A stretch of 64,000 nucleotides of DNA. Source: Blasia pusilla. Taxonomy: Eukaryota > Marchantiophyta > Marchantiopsida > Blasiales. Under the pieces are notes generated by a model. The model was not told the origin of the DNA and did no database searches. It saw only the letters and a list, made by a program, of their open reading frames with translations. The stretch lies in NCBI GenBank assembly GCA_050084515.1, contig CM114272.1:24428001-24492000 (forward strand). The letters are read 5' to 3'. The first letter of the stretch is position 1. Every line of letters begins with the position of its first letter. The translations under genes were made by a program, and so were the position numbers. Below, piece after piece: positions 46,374-59,151 of the stretch.

Positions 46374-46950
46374 TCCACCGCGCTTTACACTCTTTCCATG
46401 CCTTCAGACGTCCTCGTTTACGCTGGCAAATTTCAGAACATGAGAACTGGTACTCGCGACGCGACCATGCACACGTGCCTCGGTGCGTTACCGCACAACT
46501 ACTCGTCTCTCCACCTTCTCTACAAAGCTGTTTTGCACAGGTTTCATGCCCAAACGAAAGAGCGGGTGGCGCAAGGAATGGCGATGACCCTCCTCTTGTT
46601 AAAACTCTCGGTTCAACATCGACATCGCACGTTCAAGGTCACAAATGCCACGCGTCCTGTCACAATTGCAAAAGTCGGCGCTCCCCGCGTACCCACGGCC
46701 AACCGCAAAGCCTTCGTCTCTCATCTCAGAAGTTTGCTTCATCAATTTCTTCAAATTCAAATGGTCTGCAGGATATTCTTGGAGCCAGTGCTTTCCGAAA
46801 ATTCTATCAATAATATGTGTCGTCCCGGCGCCGTCGTCCTGCAAGGGTTCGGAGGTACACGGCCTTCGTTTCGAGAAGTTCGTGTGTCCGCGGCCTAAAG
46901 TAAGATTTATTTGGTGTGGGTGCTATGTAAATGTAAATTTACGTTTGTGT
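46374..46950. promoter_or_regulatory. Upstream region of the RRM gene, with a G-box and overlapping unassigned frames
   Basis: This GC-rich stretch holds CACGTG at 46472-46477, about 100 bp upstream of the start codon on the minus strand, a common plant G-box. Open frames run across it on both strands: plus 46089-46898 (269 codons, its first half antisense to exon 1), plus 46475-46813 (S-rich, 112 codons), and minus 46844-46599, a frame that starts TTG and stays open up to about 46920. None shows a known domain. One could be a divergent gene, but I cannot choose between them. Confidence 0.4.
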
Positions 46951-47779
46951 ATTGAGAGCTTTTTCATTTTGCAAATATTAGCAGAGGATGGGGTAGGTGA
47001 ATCCCTCCTCCTCCTCCTAGAGAGACACCTGTCCTATGGGGATTTTCTTGGCCGTGACGCATGGCAACACGGGAATTATATATAATCAATGAATGAAGGT
47101 TATGGAGATGGACGGATGGAGGTTTCACCATACCCTTTTCTTCTTTTTTTCCAAGTTTCATGTCACCACTCTAGTTTTGCAAATTCTTTTCTTGAGATAA
47201 TTGGCATTTTTGTCTTCTCAATAGCATCTTTAAAATATTTCTTGAGAATAGGACCTGGACTTGGCCAACCTGCACCTGGTCTAAGAATACCTCATCCGTT
47301 TGGTCAATTCCTGCCCGTTTCCTTTAATCAGCGCCCGCACCGCTTCGCGCATCCTTAGTTTGCGTTGGCCACGGTGTGCGGGTAAAAAACAGGGAGGGAA
47401 CCCCTTGGGCATGTTTGTGCCGTGGATAGACATGCTCACAATCCAATAAGGCAATTTGTTGAGGCATGACTACCACTTGATTCCACTGCTTGATCGATAA
47501 ACATATATCATTGTTAAACACCTAATCTTCCAACACCAACAATCCACATGTGACATAGTAGATATAACCATAACGCTATCCATCGAATGTCATGCCAAGT
47601 GTACCTTTATGGATTGCCTTGTCATGCTTGCAAGGCAAATACTTGGCCGCACAAGTCATTTTTATGCCAGTGGGATGCTTCGGGTGAGATGATTGGATAT
47701 GAAAAGACTCACATATGGAGGATGATCATGTGAAATTAGTGGACACACGGTAAATAAAGTTTAATCTTAAAAAATATGA
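46951..47779. other. No recognisable gene
   Basis: Composition falls back from GC-rich to AT-rich near 46.95 kb. Nothing was recognised. Confidence 0.4.
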
Positions 47780-48405
47780 CAGAAAATAAGAAATATATTT
47801 TAGTATGATACATCTAACTTGGCTCGAGATAAATTTTCACAGATTTTCTTTTATGAATTTTGGAAATTTTAATTTATCCCTTTTCCAATCCCCATCTTTC
47901 AATAAGTAAAAGAAAATCACATATTTTGATGATTTTTTCCCCAAAGAGTGCTCAAATTTTTCTCCCAATCTAATTTGAACATTTTTTAAAATTTAGAAAT
48001 AATACGCCTTCCATTATTTTGAAAAATAAGTCGTGTCCCATTAGAGTCCTATTATCATTTTCATTCTTTCCCTGAAGGGGAATATTAATTTTCCCTCAAA
48101 ACTCAACTTTAAATGAATTTTTGTGATAATTTCGTTGGCATGAACCTTGAAAAACAAATTTTCAAATTTCAAATGAGAAAAGATAATGAAAGAGACTCGT
48201 CACGAAAGATGTTTGAATTTTATTTAATTATAGATTTTTGTTTTTTTTAATATAATCATTAAAATCTTACCCATTCTTTTTTTCTGCTTAGTATTGGGTA
48301 AAGTTTTTAAAAAAACTTCATGAACTGGCTTCATGGACAAATCTGATAGGTGTCATTCATTCGTTGGTCTTCAAAGTAAGCTAACGCCCTTAATAGTATG
48401 ATTTC
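47780..48405 (-). repeat. Dispersed repeat E, copy 2
   Basis: Reverse complement of the 5026-5650 block, with shared words along the whole length; see that entry. Confidence 0.6.
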
Positions 48406-49682
48406 TTTCGCGTGGATGCTATGTAAAATACTAATTTTTTTAAAATTTCTTTTTCATTTTGCAAATTCTTTTCTTATGATAATCTTCATTTTCATCTTCT
48501 CAATAGTATCACTTGAAATCACTTTAAAATAATTATTCAGAATTGTGAAAATTACTTATGGGATGTAATTTGAATCCGTGCATCTCACTAGCGTAGGCCA
48601 ATAATGAAATAAGGACCACTTGCTTAGACGTGTCCACATGCCGTAGTGTATTGAATAAAGGAAAAATACAAAAGAGTTACAACGATAAAATCCTATGGGG
48701 GATATAAATAATGTGAATTAATAGGGAAATTACATTGGGTTTTGGTAATATAGATGTTTGTTATGGAAATCTGTTGTAATGAAAATATTTGATTATAAAG
48801 TGTTTGAGTGTTAGTAACATACTAACATGCATATCATTAAAGGTCATAATCATGTTATCCCACAAAAAATTTAACAAGATTGTTTATTTCTATGCTATGA
48901 AACTATTTTCGTGTTGCTTCATAAGTCTTATATCAATCACATAATTGTTTGCAAATCAAAATGCTACCCTCCTTTAATAGAAGAAAAAAATGAGTTAGAT
49001 ATTTTCACATTGTTGGATAAAGTGTGGTTTAAACTAGTGTACATGCATTTTTTGTGGTCCATTTTTTGTAATATTATTTTGAAGGTTATAGGGATGCATT
49101 GTGTAGTGGATGAGAACCAAATTTTAGTGCATGAGGAGCCCATAAATCGATGTATTATATGGAAACGAGACGTTGTGATGAAAGTGTGGAATTAGACGCA
49201 AAATTTGCAAATTTTTTCCACTAAAAAATAGTTAAGGTGATATGTATGTTGCTAAATTTGAATCCTATGCATGTGATATGGATAATAACATAATGTGTTA
49301 AAATGTAATATCGAGAGTTTGCAAAATTGAAGAATTTACACCAATTTGTGCAATCTTAACACAACAAAACCAAGCATGTGTAGTAGCTACAAGAATGGAG
49401 TGTAAAAAAAAAATTTTGTTGCAAGGAACTGGTCCAAATCTACAATGTGCTTGAGCTGGTGGAGATGAGCCTCCAAGTCCATGTTGGCTAGTTAATGTAT
49501 CTCAATGAACTTGATAAAAGAAGATAAACCTAACATGGATTTGAAAAAAAAAATTAAGCTTGTCTATGTGATTTATATGATTATTTTCATCCTCTTTGAC
49601 AAGCTCAAGAAGTGCTTTAACAATTCCAAGTTGGTAATTGGCATTGTTAAGGGCATCAAGTAATGCCTCAACATTAGTCATT
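48406..49682. other. No recognisable gene
   Basis: AT-rich. A plus frame at 48911-49195 (94 codons) is C- and I-rich and shows no known domain. Confidence 0.35.
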
Positions 49683-49990
49683 CACTACTAGGAATAGAGA
49701 CATCAAGACGTGGCTCCATTGCAAGCCCATTTTTTCCACGAGCGACTAATTTGCAAATCTAGTTTGGGAGCCTACTCCATACAACTCCATGTTGGTTATA
49801 CTACAAGTTTATGCAAGTTTGCGAGTCCCAAAAATGATTACGCTATTATGAAAGCGGGACTCGCAATGGAATCACAAAAGAGTCTTATTTGTGATTGTAA
49901 GTCAGACTCACACACTGGGACTATGAGGGTTTGTAGAGGAATTGCAATGGGTTGTTGGGAGTCACAAATGCAAAAGTTCATCTTTTATTT
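49683..49990 (+). mobile_element. CACTA-like 5' terminus with subterminal palindromes
   Basis: CACTACTAGGAAT at 49683-49695 resembles the conserved end of CACTA elements. It is followed by repeated GAGTCCC/GGGACTC words: TTGCGAGTCCC (49819-49829) pairs perfectly with GGGACTCGCAA (49856-49866), and ATCACAAA...TTTGTGAT lies just after. CACTA ends typically carry such subterminal repeats. The opposite end was not found. Confidence 0.35.
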
Positions 49991-51923
49991 GTTAGAAAGT
50001 GCACTCTGAGAGGAGTGGGGTCCTCACTTGATGCTTATGATATCCTACTTGTTAATAAGGGAAATAGAGATTACCTCACAAAGTCAAGAGGGGACGTACA
50101 TGGTCGGTGGGGAGTGTAAAAAGTTGCAAGAGTTTATGTTTTTTTGGTTCCTTTGGAAAGAAGCTAGTATCTACACATGCATGCAACAAATGAAAGTGGC
50201 AATCTAGCCATAGTATCTCCTAAAACATCAAAGGATCACTCAACATACCAATATTGGTTTTCCCTAGATAGCAAGCACTATGTTGGAAGACTTTAAGCTT
50301 GGGAGTATAAGAAAAAGTTGAAAAGAACATAGTATGTGCGTGATACTAAAGAGCCTTAAACTTTTGAGGATTATTATGTTGAGCTATGCATTGCTTATTC
50401 AAAAGAGTTCATGTTAGACTAAATCTTGAAAGAAGAACACTGATTGATGGAGGAAATTAGACCGACCCATCTATGGTTAAATAAAATGAGGATCATACGA
50501 TTCTACCGTACATTACGAATTTAGTCAATTAGAGACGTGAATTATCTATTAGATTGTAATAAAAATCTGTAGTATTCAAGCAATGTGTTATGTCTATCAC
50601 TCTACATCGTGACACACAATATCCATTGTTTGCAAAGTCTGTCTACTTCTAAGGATGAGTGTCATAATATATTTTCACTTTTGAAGGGATAAATGATCGA
50701 TGTAGCAACACTAATTCTTGTCAGGGAAATACGAAAAGCTCATTTCTCTCTTGTTTTCCCGTTGATAGACTCGGGTGTCCATCCTAAACACACCACAATC
50801 ATCCAAAAAAATGGAGGATGCTAAGTCCTAAAGGAGTACCTAATACCATCAATACCACAAGGCAATCACTTAGAAAGTGTAGAAGTCCAACTCTAATACC
50901 TCCTATAGCACTACAAAATATGAGAGGTCCCCTTAAAGAATGTTTATGTTGTGTCTGGATGCTTACACCTTCTACTCAAGAGTGCACCATACTCCATCTT
51001 CGTGAGTCTATGTACATCATTCATCCAATGTCATGTTATGACAATTCAAACGACCCCCTTATAATTTCATGAATGACCAAAAAATGGTAAGGTGTCAATG
51101 AATCTCTTCACAACATCAAGGTTCAAATACAAGGTAATCTACCACATCCTCTCCAACATAATATTATTTAATAATAGCAATCGTGTATATTCTGAACATG
51201 GGAAATTCTGCTCATGATATTGCAATGGGTCATGCATTCCCCTCTTAGTCATACCAACCTAACCACTCCTTCATACATAAGTTATTCATAAATATGTGTG
51301 CATGGGAGCGACATTTTTTTGTCAAATGGACCCTTATACAAGCCCCATATGCTCTATCATCATCATCATCACCATCACCCTCCTCATCATCCATAATCCA
51401 GATGTCTATGGTATTGATGCAAAAATATAAAGGTAATCCACCAACTCGGATATGTAGAACATAGCCTCACCTAAGTTGTAGCCCTATGCCAAACTTCCCT
51501 CCATTTGGGCATGGTTTTTTTATCAAGCCTTTTGGTCAACACATGTAATGCTTCAAAAAATACGTTCATCTACAATGCATATACATGGCTATCCCAACCT
51601 CTTTGGCCAAATGGAAAAAGCCAATGACTCTACCCAATCATGAATGAAGGTGGAAAGACCCTCTCCAAGTGTGTGACAACCACAACAACCTTTATCTCCA
51701 TAAAATTTCTGGATTCTCATCATCCACTTCTTGTTATGCACCATTAATTTTAATACCCTCCTTATATGAGAAGAAGCCTAGATCAATGGTCTTGACTTAA
51801 ACATCAAAGGAGTTATAGCAATATGACGTCGGTGGTTTATGGAGAAACATTATTAGGATGATCTAACTCTAAACTACATCAAAGTGCATAGATTTGGGGC
51901 GCAACCCTCTACACAAATTCTCC
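49991..51923. other. No recognised gene; weak minus-strand coding traces
   Basis: On the minus strand around 51760-51600 a frame reads KKWMMRIQKFYGDKGCCGCH and TFIHDWVESLAFSIWPK without a stop for about 50 codons, then breaks. It could be the inside of the CACTA-like element, but no transposase motif was recognised. A TCATCA-type simple repeat is at 51354-51390. Confidence 0.3.
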
Positions 51924-52120
51924 ATTAATAGAAATGAAGAAAATAGGTAAAAAATCATAGTGTTCCAAGTAGTGAAATAGTTGGGCAGCCGCATTTGTAG
52001 CCCATTCTCGTATGTCCATCTTCAAGTTCTATTGAAGCTCTACTATGAGTGTGCAGACGAACTACACCACTTGTACCTTCGAGATTTTTTTAATGTATTT
52101 TGATGACTTTTTCACATTAT
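51924..52120 (+). repeat. Dispersed repeat A, copy 2
   Basis: ATTAATAGAAATGAAGAAAA, GAGTAGTG-like, CCCATTCTCGTATG, TCCATCTTCAAGTTC and GAAGCTCT match the copy at 58936 in order. This is the most diverged copy. Confidence 0.6.
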
Positions 52121-52915
52121 GTTATCTCATAAAAATCACAATCCTCAAGACATATATATTTTCTACATACCCATCTACCAACGAATACCTAAATCAGGTG
52201 AGAAAAGCACAACAGTTTCCTATGATTGCACGAACATTTAGGGTCATCAATTCCTTATTTATAGGGTGTAGATTCCGAGATTTAGCCTTACCTTAAATAA
52301 ACCAAAAGCTCATAAACGGTTTCCCTTAATGTAATCCATGCCAACCCATGCATGCATTGAAATAGGTATTAGATCATATATTAGTCAATAGAGGTCATGG
52401 GTCTTTACTCCCTTACCCCAAAATCTTGCATCATCATTTGGAAAGGTTGATCATAAATATGCACCATATCCTATGGGCATCTAAGGCAAGGCAAGCTATT
52501 TGTGCTAAATACGTTGCTCCACACTACCAAAATACCATTGTATAGATGGTTGATGCACCCTACCATCATCCTTCTCAACCAACCGTACGTCCGGATGCAC
52601 AACCATCTACTCGCTTGCTCGTCGGTGAAAATCTGTGTGTGTCTCTTTCCAAACAAATTATCCATCAACAAGCATATCATTTTATCCTAAATGTGTCTAA
52701 GATCCTCCATGTGTTGTATCAACAAGCCCTCATGGTCTTAAAGCAAATCCCAAGCTAATGTTAGAAGGAACATCAACTCGTCCACACTCAAAGATATCAT
52801 GTCATGTACATCAAGAGTTCTAAATATTATAGAAATGGCATGTACTTACACTCCCATAAGTCAATGTATTGAGGAATAGTAATGTCTCAGGCTTGATTCA
52901 AGATGCGATGCTAGA
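52121..52915. other. No recognisable gene
   Basis: Overlapping 60-70 codon frames on both strands near 52471-52758 show no domain. Confidence 0.35.
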
Positions 52916-53184
52916 TGTCACATCTTAGTTAGCCGAAAGGTAGAGTTCTATCATGTCAATGACATAGAGGGTATGCGGGTTGTTTGGATGTATTTTTATC
53001 TTGAGATGTCAAATGAGTTTGACTACAGGTCCATTACCTTAAGAACGTCATTTTTCCTTATTTCCCTCTCTTGATATTTTAGGCCAAGTGACATGTTCAC
53101 TAAATCAAGGATCACTTGGTAGTCTATGCATGCATACTACCATTTGGAGGGTCATTCTTATGGGAAGAGCTTTGCCTCTTCCCA

Positions 53185-53232
<48 letters not shown>

Positions 53233-53310
53233 CTTTTACGGGCCATCTTTCTCATGTTGAGCCTTTGGAGCAGCTCTCTTGGTTAGTGTATGGTAGAACC
53301 TAAGGTGGTA
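52916..53310 (+). repeat. Dispersed repeat B, copy 2, with (AG)n tract
   Basis: Partner of 30364-30735. It contains a (AG)n tract at 53189-53231, where copy 1 has GAGAGGGAGAGA, so the microsatellite grew inside this copy. Confidence 0.65.
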
Positions 53311-53559
53311 GAGTCCGAATTCCCTCAAAGCGGAGGGTATATGAGACTTGATATTACGATGTAGATTCGAAAGTAGATTTGGTTGTATGAGCCAAATTTT
53401 TCTTTGATTTTGTTGCGTGATATTGGTGTACATGCATGAGTATATCTTTTTAGATGTGGATCTACCTATGTGTTGGGAAGATAAAATATTGTATGTTGTG
53501 CAAATTTGACCAGAGATGTGGATTTTGTAGTGATGTATGGCGTACGACAGAGATCTCTC

Positions 53560-54240
53560 ATCCCTACACACATAATCTTCTTGTACCAACCAATCCATAG
53601 ATGTCATAGTAGATGAGATATAAGTATCGTTGATCAACTTTTCGGCTAGATCCACCCTCTTATCAAGCCCACGAGAAAATAACTTGGCCACACCTAAATA
53701 TATGATGACCCTCAACTCTTTGTTGCAGACTTCCCTCCAAGCTAGCTCCACAAGTTAGACGTGCTAACTTTCTTGAATTTTTCCTTGAATAACTTATGAG
53801 TATGGCAAGATTTAACTTCTTGAAATTTTGACATACCCTTATTTCACTTGTTTTCTTCGTGAGTACTATCACTATAGGAGACATCCACTCAATGCTTAAT
53901 TAATATGAACTGGAAATAATAATCTTGCTTTGAGGTACTTCTCGATATCTTCTTTAGCCATCAAAGAATATTAGATATTCAATCTCTACTACCTCTATCT
54001 CACACGAATAGCCCCTCCTTTCACGTCTATTTGATATTCATCTTGTTTCCTTGGAATATCCTTTATATCCTCCATGATTAAAGCAAAAATATCCTTATAA
54101 GAATCCAATAGATCCTTGAAGATGTCCTTGATAACTCATTGAAGATGTTTGTAGAGTTTGAGTATTTTCTCGGACTCAATCTCACAATCTTTATAGGATT
54201 TTGGGTCTACCATGCCTTTATTGAAGAGTGAGTTACAGTC
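53560..54240 (-). pseudogene. Ty3/gypsy reverse transcriptase relic (start of RT)
   Basis: On the minus strand near 54130-54010 the frame reads VIKDIFKDLLDSYKDIFAL and KDIPRKQDEYQIDVKGGAI, the usual stretch before gypsy RT. It is followed by EDIEKYLKARLLFPVHI and, in the frame 53884-53663, MSPIVIVLTKKTSEIRVCQN and FKKLNLA, equal to the SPIV-x-VPKK...R-x-CVDYRKLN block. The YxDD palm motif, RNase H and integrase are not found downstream. The 171-codon minus frame at 53236-53751 overlaps its end and shows no domain. Confidence 0.65.
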
Positions 54241-54299
54241 AAACTCATCGGACACCCAAACTGCTATATTTGGTACTCATACGAAGTAGGGAAGCTTAA

Positions 54300-54526
54300 T
54301 CTTGGTTAGTCAATTCACCAAAATTATCTTAAACTAGGATTAGTTAATCACATTTAGACTAACCCAAGACTATGGTTGGGGTTAGGGTTGCTTGTACAGA
54401 CCCTATATAATTGAGAAGGGAACCAGCCTCCACTCATTCTTTCATTGCAAAATTTTGTTCTCCATGGTGGTGTGTGAGCGTGAGAGTCGTTTCCCACCAG
54501 TTATGCTTCCTTAGTAGTTTTCTATA
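54300..54526 (+). repeat. Probable 5' LTR end of the copia element
   Basis: A TATATAA box (54404-54410) is followed about 110 bp later by GATATTAGAGCGA (54528), a degenerate form of the TGGTATCAGAGC primer site for initiator tRNA-Met. The LTR start is not defined, and no matching 3' LTR was found after the RNase H region. Confidence 0.5.
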
Positions 54527-57500
54527 TGATATTAGAGCGATAAGAGAACATCAATTGAATTTCTTGGTGTTTTAGGAGAGAAGAGAGGCAAGAGAAGGTA
54601 TAATTTAAATTAAGAAGAAGGAAATTTTGTTCAGAGCTCAGTGGGTGCAAATTTCAGGTGGAATTGTGACGGTGGCACAACTTTGGAGGCATTTTTTAGG
54701 GCTTTCCCGGTCAAATTAGCCATATGGATCCGCATCAATCAGAAAAAATATCAAAGATTTATTATAAAATTATTTGAGAGTTTGTTAAGAGCTTTCCAAC
54801 TCATCCAAAATCGTTTTATACAGACATTCTAAGTTGATGCACTAGCAATTTTAGTGTAGGAAAGTGTAATTAATAAGAAAAAGTTTTGTAGTTTGCTCTC
54901 TACAAGCCAATTTCGACTAGTTCTTTCATACAGCTGATGAATTTTGGAAAATTTCATCTCTATTTATATTTAGGAGTGATTATGCTTCAATTGGAGAAGT
55001 GGAGAGCTTGAAATTACTCTTTTGTGAGTAAAATCCTTCGTTATGGAGTATTCCTCAACAGCAATCATAGGCGAGAAGCGAAATAAGCAGAATTACAATG
55101 TTTGGAAGTTTTGCATAAAAAAAATTCTCATGGATCAAGAACTATGGGAGATTGTTACAAGTGATGAGGCCAAGCTAGAAGGTGACTCAACAAACTTGAA
55201 TGTTCACGCTTGGAATAAACGTGCAAGGCAAGTAATCCACTACATTTTTATAACGATCAATTTGCCAATAATAGGTCACATTCAAGATGTTGATACTGCA
55301 AAGGAGGCATGGGATGTATTGGAAAAGTTGTTCCAAACATTTTTAAAGGTGAGAAAGCTTCAATTGAAACAACAATTGAACGAAGTGAGTAAAGGATCCT
55401 AGAGTATCAATGACTATGTTTTGAGTATCAGACATGTTGTTGATTAGTTGAATAGCATTGGAGTGACAGTAGAAGATGATGATCTGATTTTGTTCACTCT
55501 TCAAGGCCTTCCAAAGGATGACAAGTCCTTTGAGACCTCTATCTCTATGAGAGAGAAGTATCAAACCTTTCAAGAGTTAGTCCCAATGTTAATAAGTGAG
55601 GACATGCGCCTAGTAGGCAGCGGTAGCTCATATAGTCTACAAGAGAGTACGCTATTTGCTGGTAATGGATCAAACAGAGTTAGGGGTCGTGGTAGAAGCT
55701 TCCCTGGTGATGGTGGATATCAAGCATATGGAGGAAGAGACACTCAATATAATGTCACTCAATCAACTACATACCAGTATCAAACACAATGGCAAGGTGG
55801 TAATGGTAGAAACCGTTAGGATCGAGGTCAACAACAGAGGGTCCTTAGATCTTGCAATTATTGTGGGATAAAGGATCACTATGTAAAGTTTTACTTCAAG
55901 AAGAAGGCAGTTATGAGAACGAGAGCCTTACCGCAACAAAACTATGTGGAGCAACAACACCAAGGGCAGTATCAAGAATAACAACATTTACAAACTCAAC
56001 GTCTCTTGATCATGACTCATCATGTGGGAACAATGGTCAAGAAAGACTCGACAGCAAATTGTTACATCGACTCTAGTACATCAAATCACATGACCTCACA
56101 AGCTAAATGGTTTAGTAGTATGGATCCGGTGAAAGGTCCTGCAATAGTGCTCATAGGAGATGACACTCAACATCATATCACGCTAACTGATAAAGTTCTA
56201 ATAGCATCATATGGTCTTTGTGCTCTTGGAAACATTCTTTATGTTCCTACCATTACAAGAAATTTGATATTTATGATAGATAGTAGAGCAGGATTATTAA
56301 GTGAAGTTCAATACAGATGGTTGTTTCATTGAAACAATGAAAGACTAGACTATGATAGTCAAAAGAACAAAATCTAGCAGAATGTTCAGATTAGATGATT
56401 TTATGCCATAGATTCAAACAATAATGTATGGTCAAACTAATCAACAAGTCATAGATTAAATTATGTGGCATAAGAGAATTGGACATATGAATCTTCAAAG
56501 ATTAGATAGTTTTTCATTATCTAATCTAGTAATAGGACTTCCTAAATTAGCGAGTCCTACTACATTAGAGGTATGTCGTGCTTACCAATTTGGAAAAAAA
56601 GCTAGATTTCCATTTCCATAGCAAGGTAGAAGGACATCCAAGATATTGGAGTTTATTCACAGTGATGTGTGGACAACATCATAACATAGCCTTAGTGGTT
56701 GTCACTAATTTGTTTCATTTATTTATGACTTCTCTAAATATACACGTGTTTACTTTTTGAATGCTAAACTAGAGGTATTCTCGGTGTTCCAAACATTTAG
56801 AGTCTTAGTAGAGAAGCAGACTGGATAACACATTCTGAAATTGCATTGTGATGGAGGAGGAGAGTATCTTTCAACAGACTTTGGTGACTACTTACGTGAG
56901 AATGACGTCCAACGTCAAGTGACTTATCGTTACACTCCATAACAAAATGGAGTGGCCAAGAGGAAGAATCGACATATTATTGAGGCGACACGTGCTATGC
57001 TGAATGAGAAGAATATGCCTAAGGTGCATAAGGCAGAGGCTGTAGCATACGTAGTCTTGTTAATCAACTAAACTCCAATAGCAGAAGTTCATGAAAAGAC
57101 TCCATTCAAAGTCTTCACAAGAAATAAACCTGATTTTTCCTTCTTGAAAGTATTTGGTTGTATTTGTTATGCTCATGTTCATTTTGAAAGACGTCAGAAA
57201 TTAGACCCCAAGTCTGAAAGATGTATCTTCATTGGCTACGCTCATGGAACTAAGGGGTATAAGTGTTATTCCATCCTTTAGGCAACTTATTATTAGTCGT
57301 GATGTTATTTTTGATGAGTTAAAGTCATGGTATGCTCCATCTGAGCCTGTTCCCCCTCTAAACTTGTCTGTTGAGGGGGAAAATATGACAATCAACCAAC
57401 AAACATTGCCTACAAATTCCCCAAGTACTAGTACTAGTGTAGGATTAGAAGAGATCCTACATTCGTTAGTTAAATCTATGAGTCCATAGACGGGAAGAGT

Positions 57501-58925
57501 ACGTATTCAGTCAGTTGACATTAGTCAGAGCTCGAGTCAAGTGTTAGAGGCATCTACCTCTGAACAACAACTTTGAAGATCAAGTAGAGTCATACATCCT
57601 GTTCATAGATTCATAAATGAAGGTTTCCTTGCCACACATCTACATATATGATGACTATCCTTCAAGAACATGAGCCGATTTGTTTTGAAGAACCTGCAAG
57701 AAAAGTGGAATGGATTGAAGCTATGGATGAAGAGCTTCTTGCATTAAGACATCAATAGACCTAGGAGTTGGTCGATATATCTTCCGGTAAGGAAGCTATT
57801 GGTTGCAAATGTGTTAACAAAATCAAGCGCAATCAAGTTGGTACAATTAATAGATATAAAGCCATATTTGTGGCTAAGGTCTATGCACAATAGTATGGCA
57901 TCGATTATGAGGAAATATTTAGCTTGTTGCGAAGATGGCGACTACAAGAATAAAGGTTGCAGTTGTAGTAAGTAAGAAGTGGAGATTACATCACATGGAT
58001 GTCAAGAATGCCTTCTTGAATTGATATCTATATTAGGAGATATATATGACTCAACCATATGGATATGAACATCTTGAATTTCTATTTTGAGTATATAGGT
58101 TGAAGAAAGCTCTATACGGGCTCAAACAAGCTCCAAGAGCTTCGTATTGCAAGATTACATACGTCTTACAAGAGTTGGACTTTAGGGTACGTGATTCTCA
58201 CTCCTTGTTACATGTCTTGAGAGGACAAGTTCAAATGATTATCATGGTGTTGTATTTTGATGACCTCTTGATTACTGGGAGTACTGAGGATATGGTATAA
58301 TAAGTCTAGCTAAAGGTACATGCAGAATTTATATGAAGGACTTGGGAGAACTCAAATACTTCCTTGGTGTTGAGTTTATCAAGGTTGGAGAGAGCATATG
58401 GTTATTACAATGACCATATGCTCTTCACATGTTTTAAAAAATGGTATGACAGCTTCTAAGCCAATCTCTACACCGTTGGACCAGAGTGTGAAGCTAAGAG
58501 TGGATGAAGGAGAGTTGCTTGCAGATTCTAATATGTACAGGCGCATGGTTGGAAGTTTGATCTTTCTGATTGTTATCATGTCAGATTTGAGCTACGAAGT
58601 TGGCATAGTGAGCCAATTTATGCAAGCACCTTGAAAATCACACCTTGATGTTGTGAGGGGGATTAAGCGACATGTGAAATTCTCTATTCAATTCAAGCTT
58701 CAATTTTAACCTTCTCTGAGTTTATAATTACAAGGATTCACAGATGCTGATTGGGCAAGAAGCGTGTATGATAGACACTCTACATCTGAATATTCATTTA
58801 CCTTGGGAAGCACATCTATAAGTTGGGCTTCAAAGAAGCAACCTACAATTGTTTTATCTTCAATAGAGGATGAATATAAAGGAGCAACCAATTTTGTATG
58901 TGAGGCGTTTAAGGTATATGACGTA
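54527..58925 (+). pseudogene. Ty1/copia element, nearly full length, inactive
   Basis: Gag starts at ATG 55043, with NYNVWKFCIKKIL and the usual DVDTAKEAWDVLEKLF, and is cut by stops at 55400 and 55446. A zinc knuckle at about 55851 (CNYCGIKDHYVKFYF) has its last Cys replaced by Phe. The protease has DSSTSN in place of DSGAT or DSGCS (56067). The integrase shows LWHKRIGHMNLQRL, FIHSDVW, LHCDGGGEYLS and QNGVAKRKNR, where the third catalytic residue, normally Glu, is Lys (56958-56960). RT has WIEAMDEELLAL, KALYGLKQAPRAS and VLYFDDLLITG. RNase H has GFTDADWARS and SIEDEYKGA. A primer-site-like word precedes gag at 54528. Many stops in between. The 3' LTR appears lost and repeat A follows immediately. 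Confidence 0.85.
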
Positions 58926-58935
58926 ATATTTTTCT

Positions 58936-59151
58936 ATTAATAGAAACTAAGAAAAATAGGTAAAAAACCCTAGTTTCTCGAGTAGTGAAATAGTCGGGAG
59001 CCGCGGCGATAGCGCATTCTCGTATGACAAGTTATCTCCATGTTCAGGTTCCATCGAAGCTCTTCTGTGAGCACACGGACGGACTAGGCCACTTTGTATC
59101 TCCAAGTTTTTTAAAGATTTCAGTGACTTCTTCACTTTCTATTTTCTTGTA
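58936..59151 (+). repeat. Dispersed repeat A, copy 3
   Basis: The best preserved copy, with AGCGCATTCTCGTATG, GTTATCTCCATG, CAGGTTCCATCGAAGCTC (Pol III box-B-like) and ACACGGACGGACTAGG. It lies where a copia 3' LTR would be expected. Confidence 0.65.

Noticed and set aside
46089-46898. 269-codon plus-strand ORF, the longest in the window
   Set aside because: Its first half is antisense to the RRM exon, whose protein clearly matches a known family. The second half shows no domain, so it is not called a gene.
53236-53751. 171-codon minus-strand ORF
   Set aside because: Overlaps the gypsy RT relic in another frame and crosses repeat B; no domain seen.
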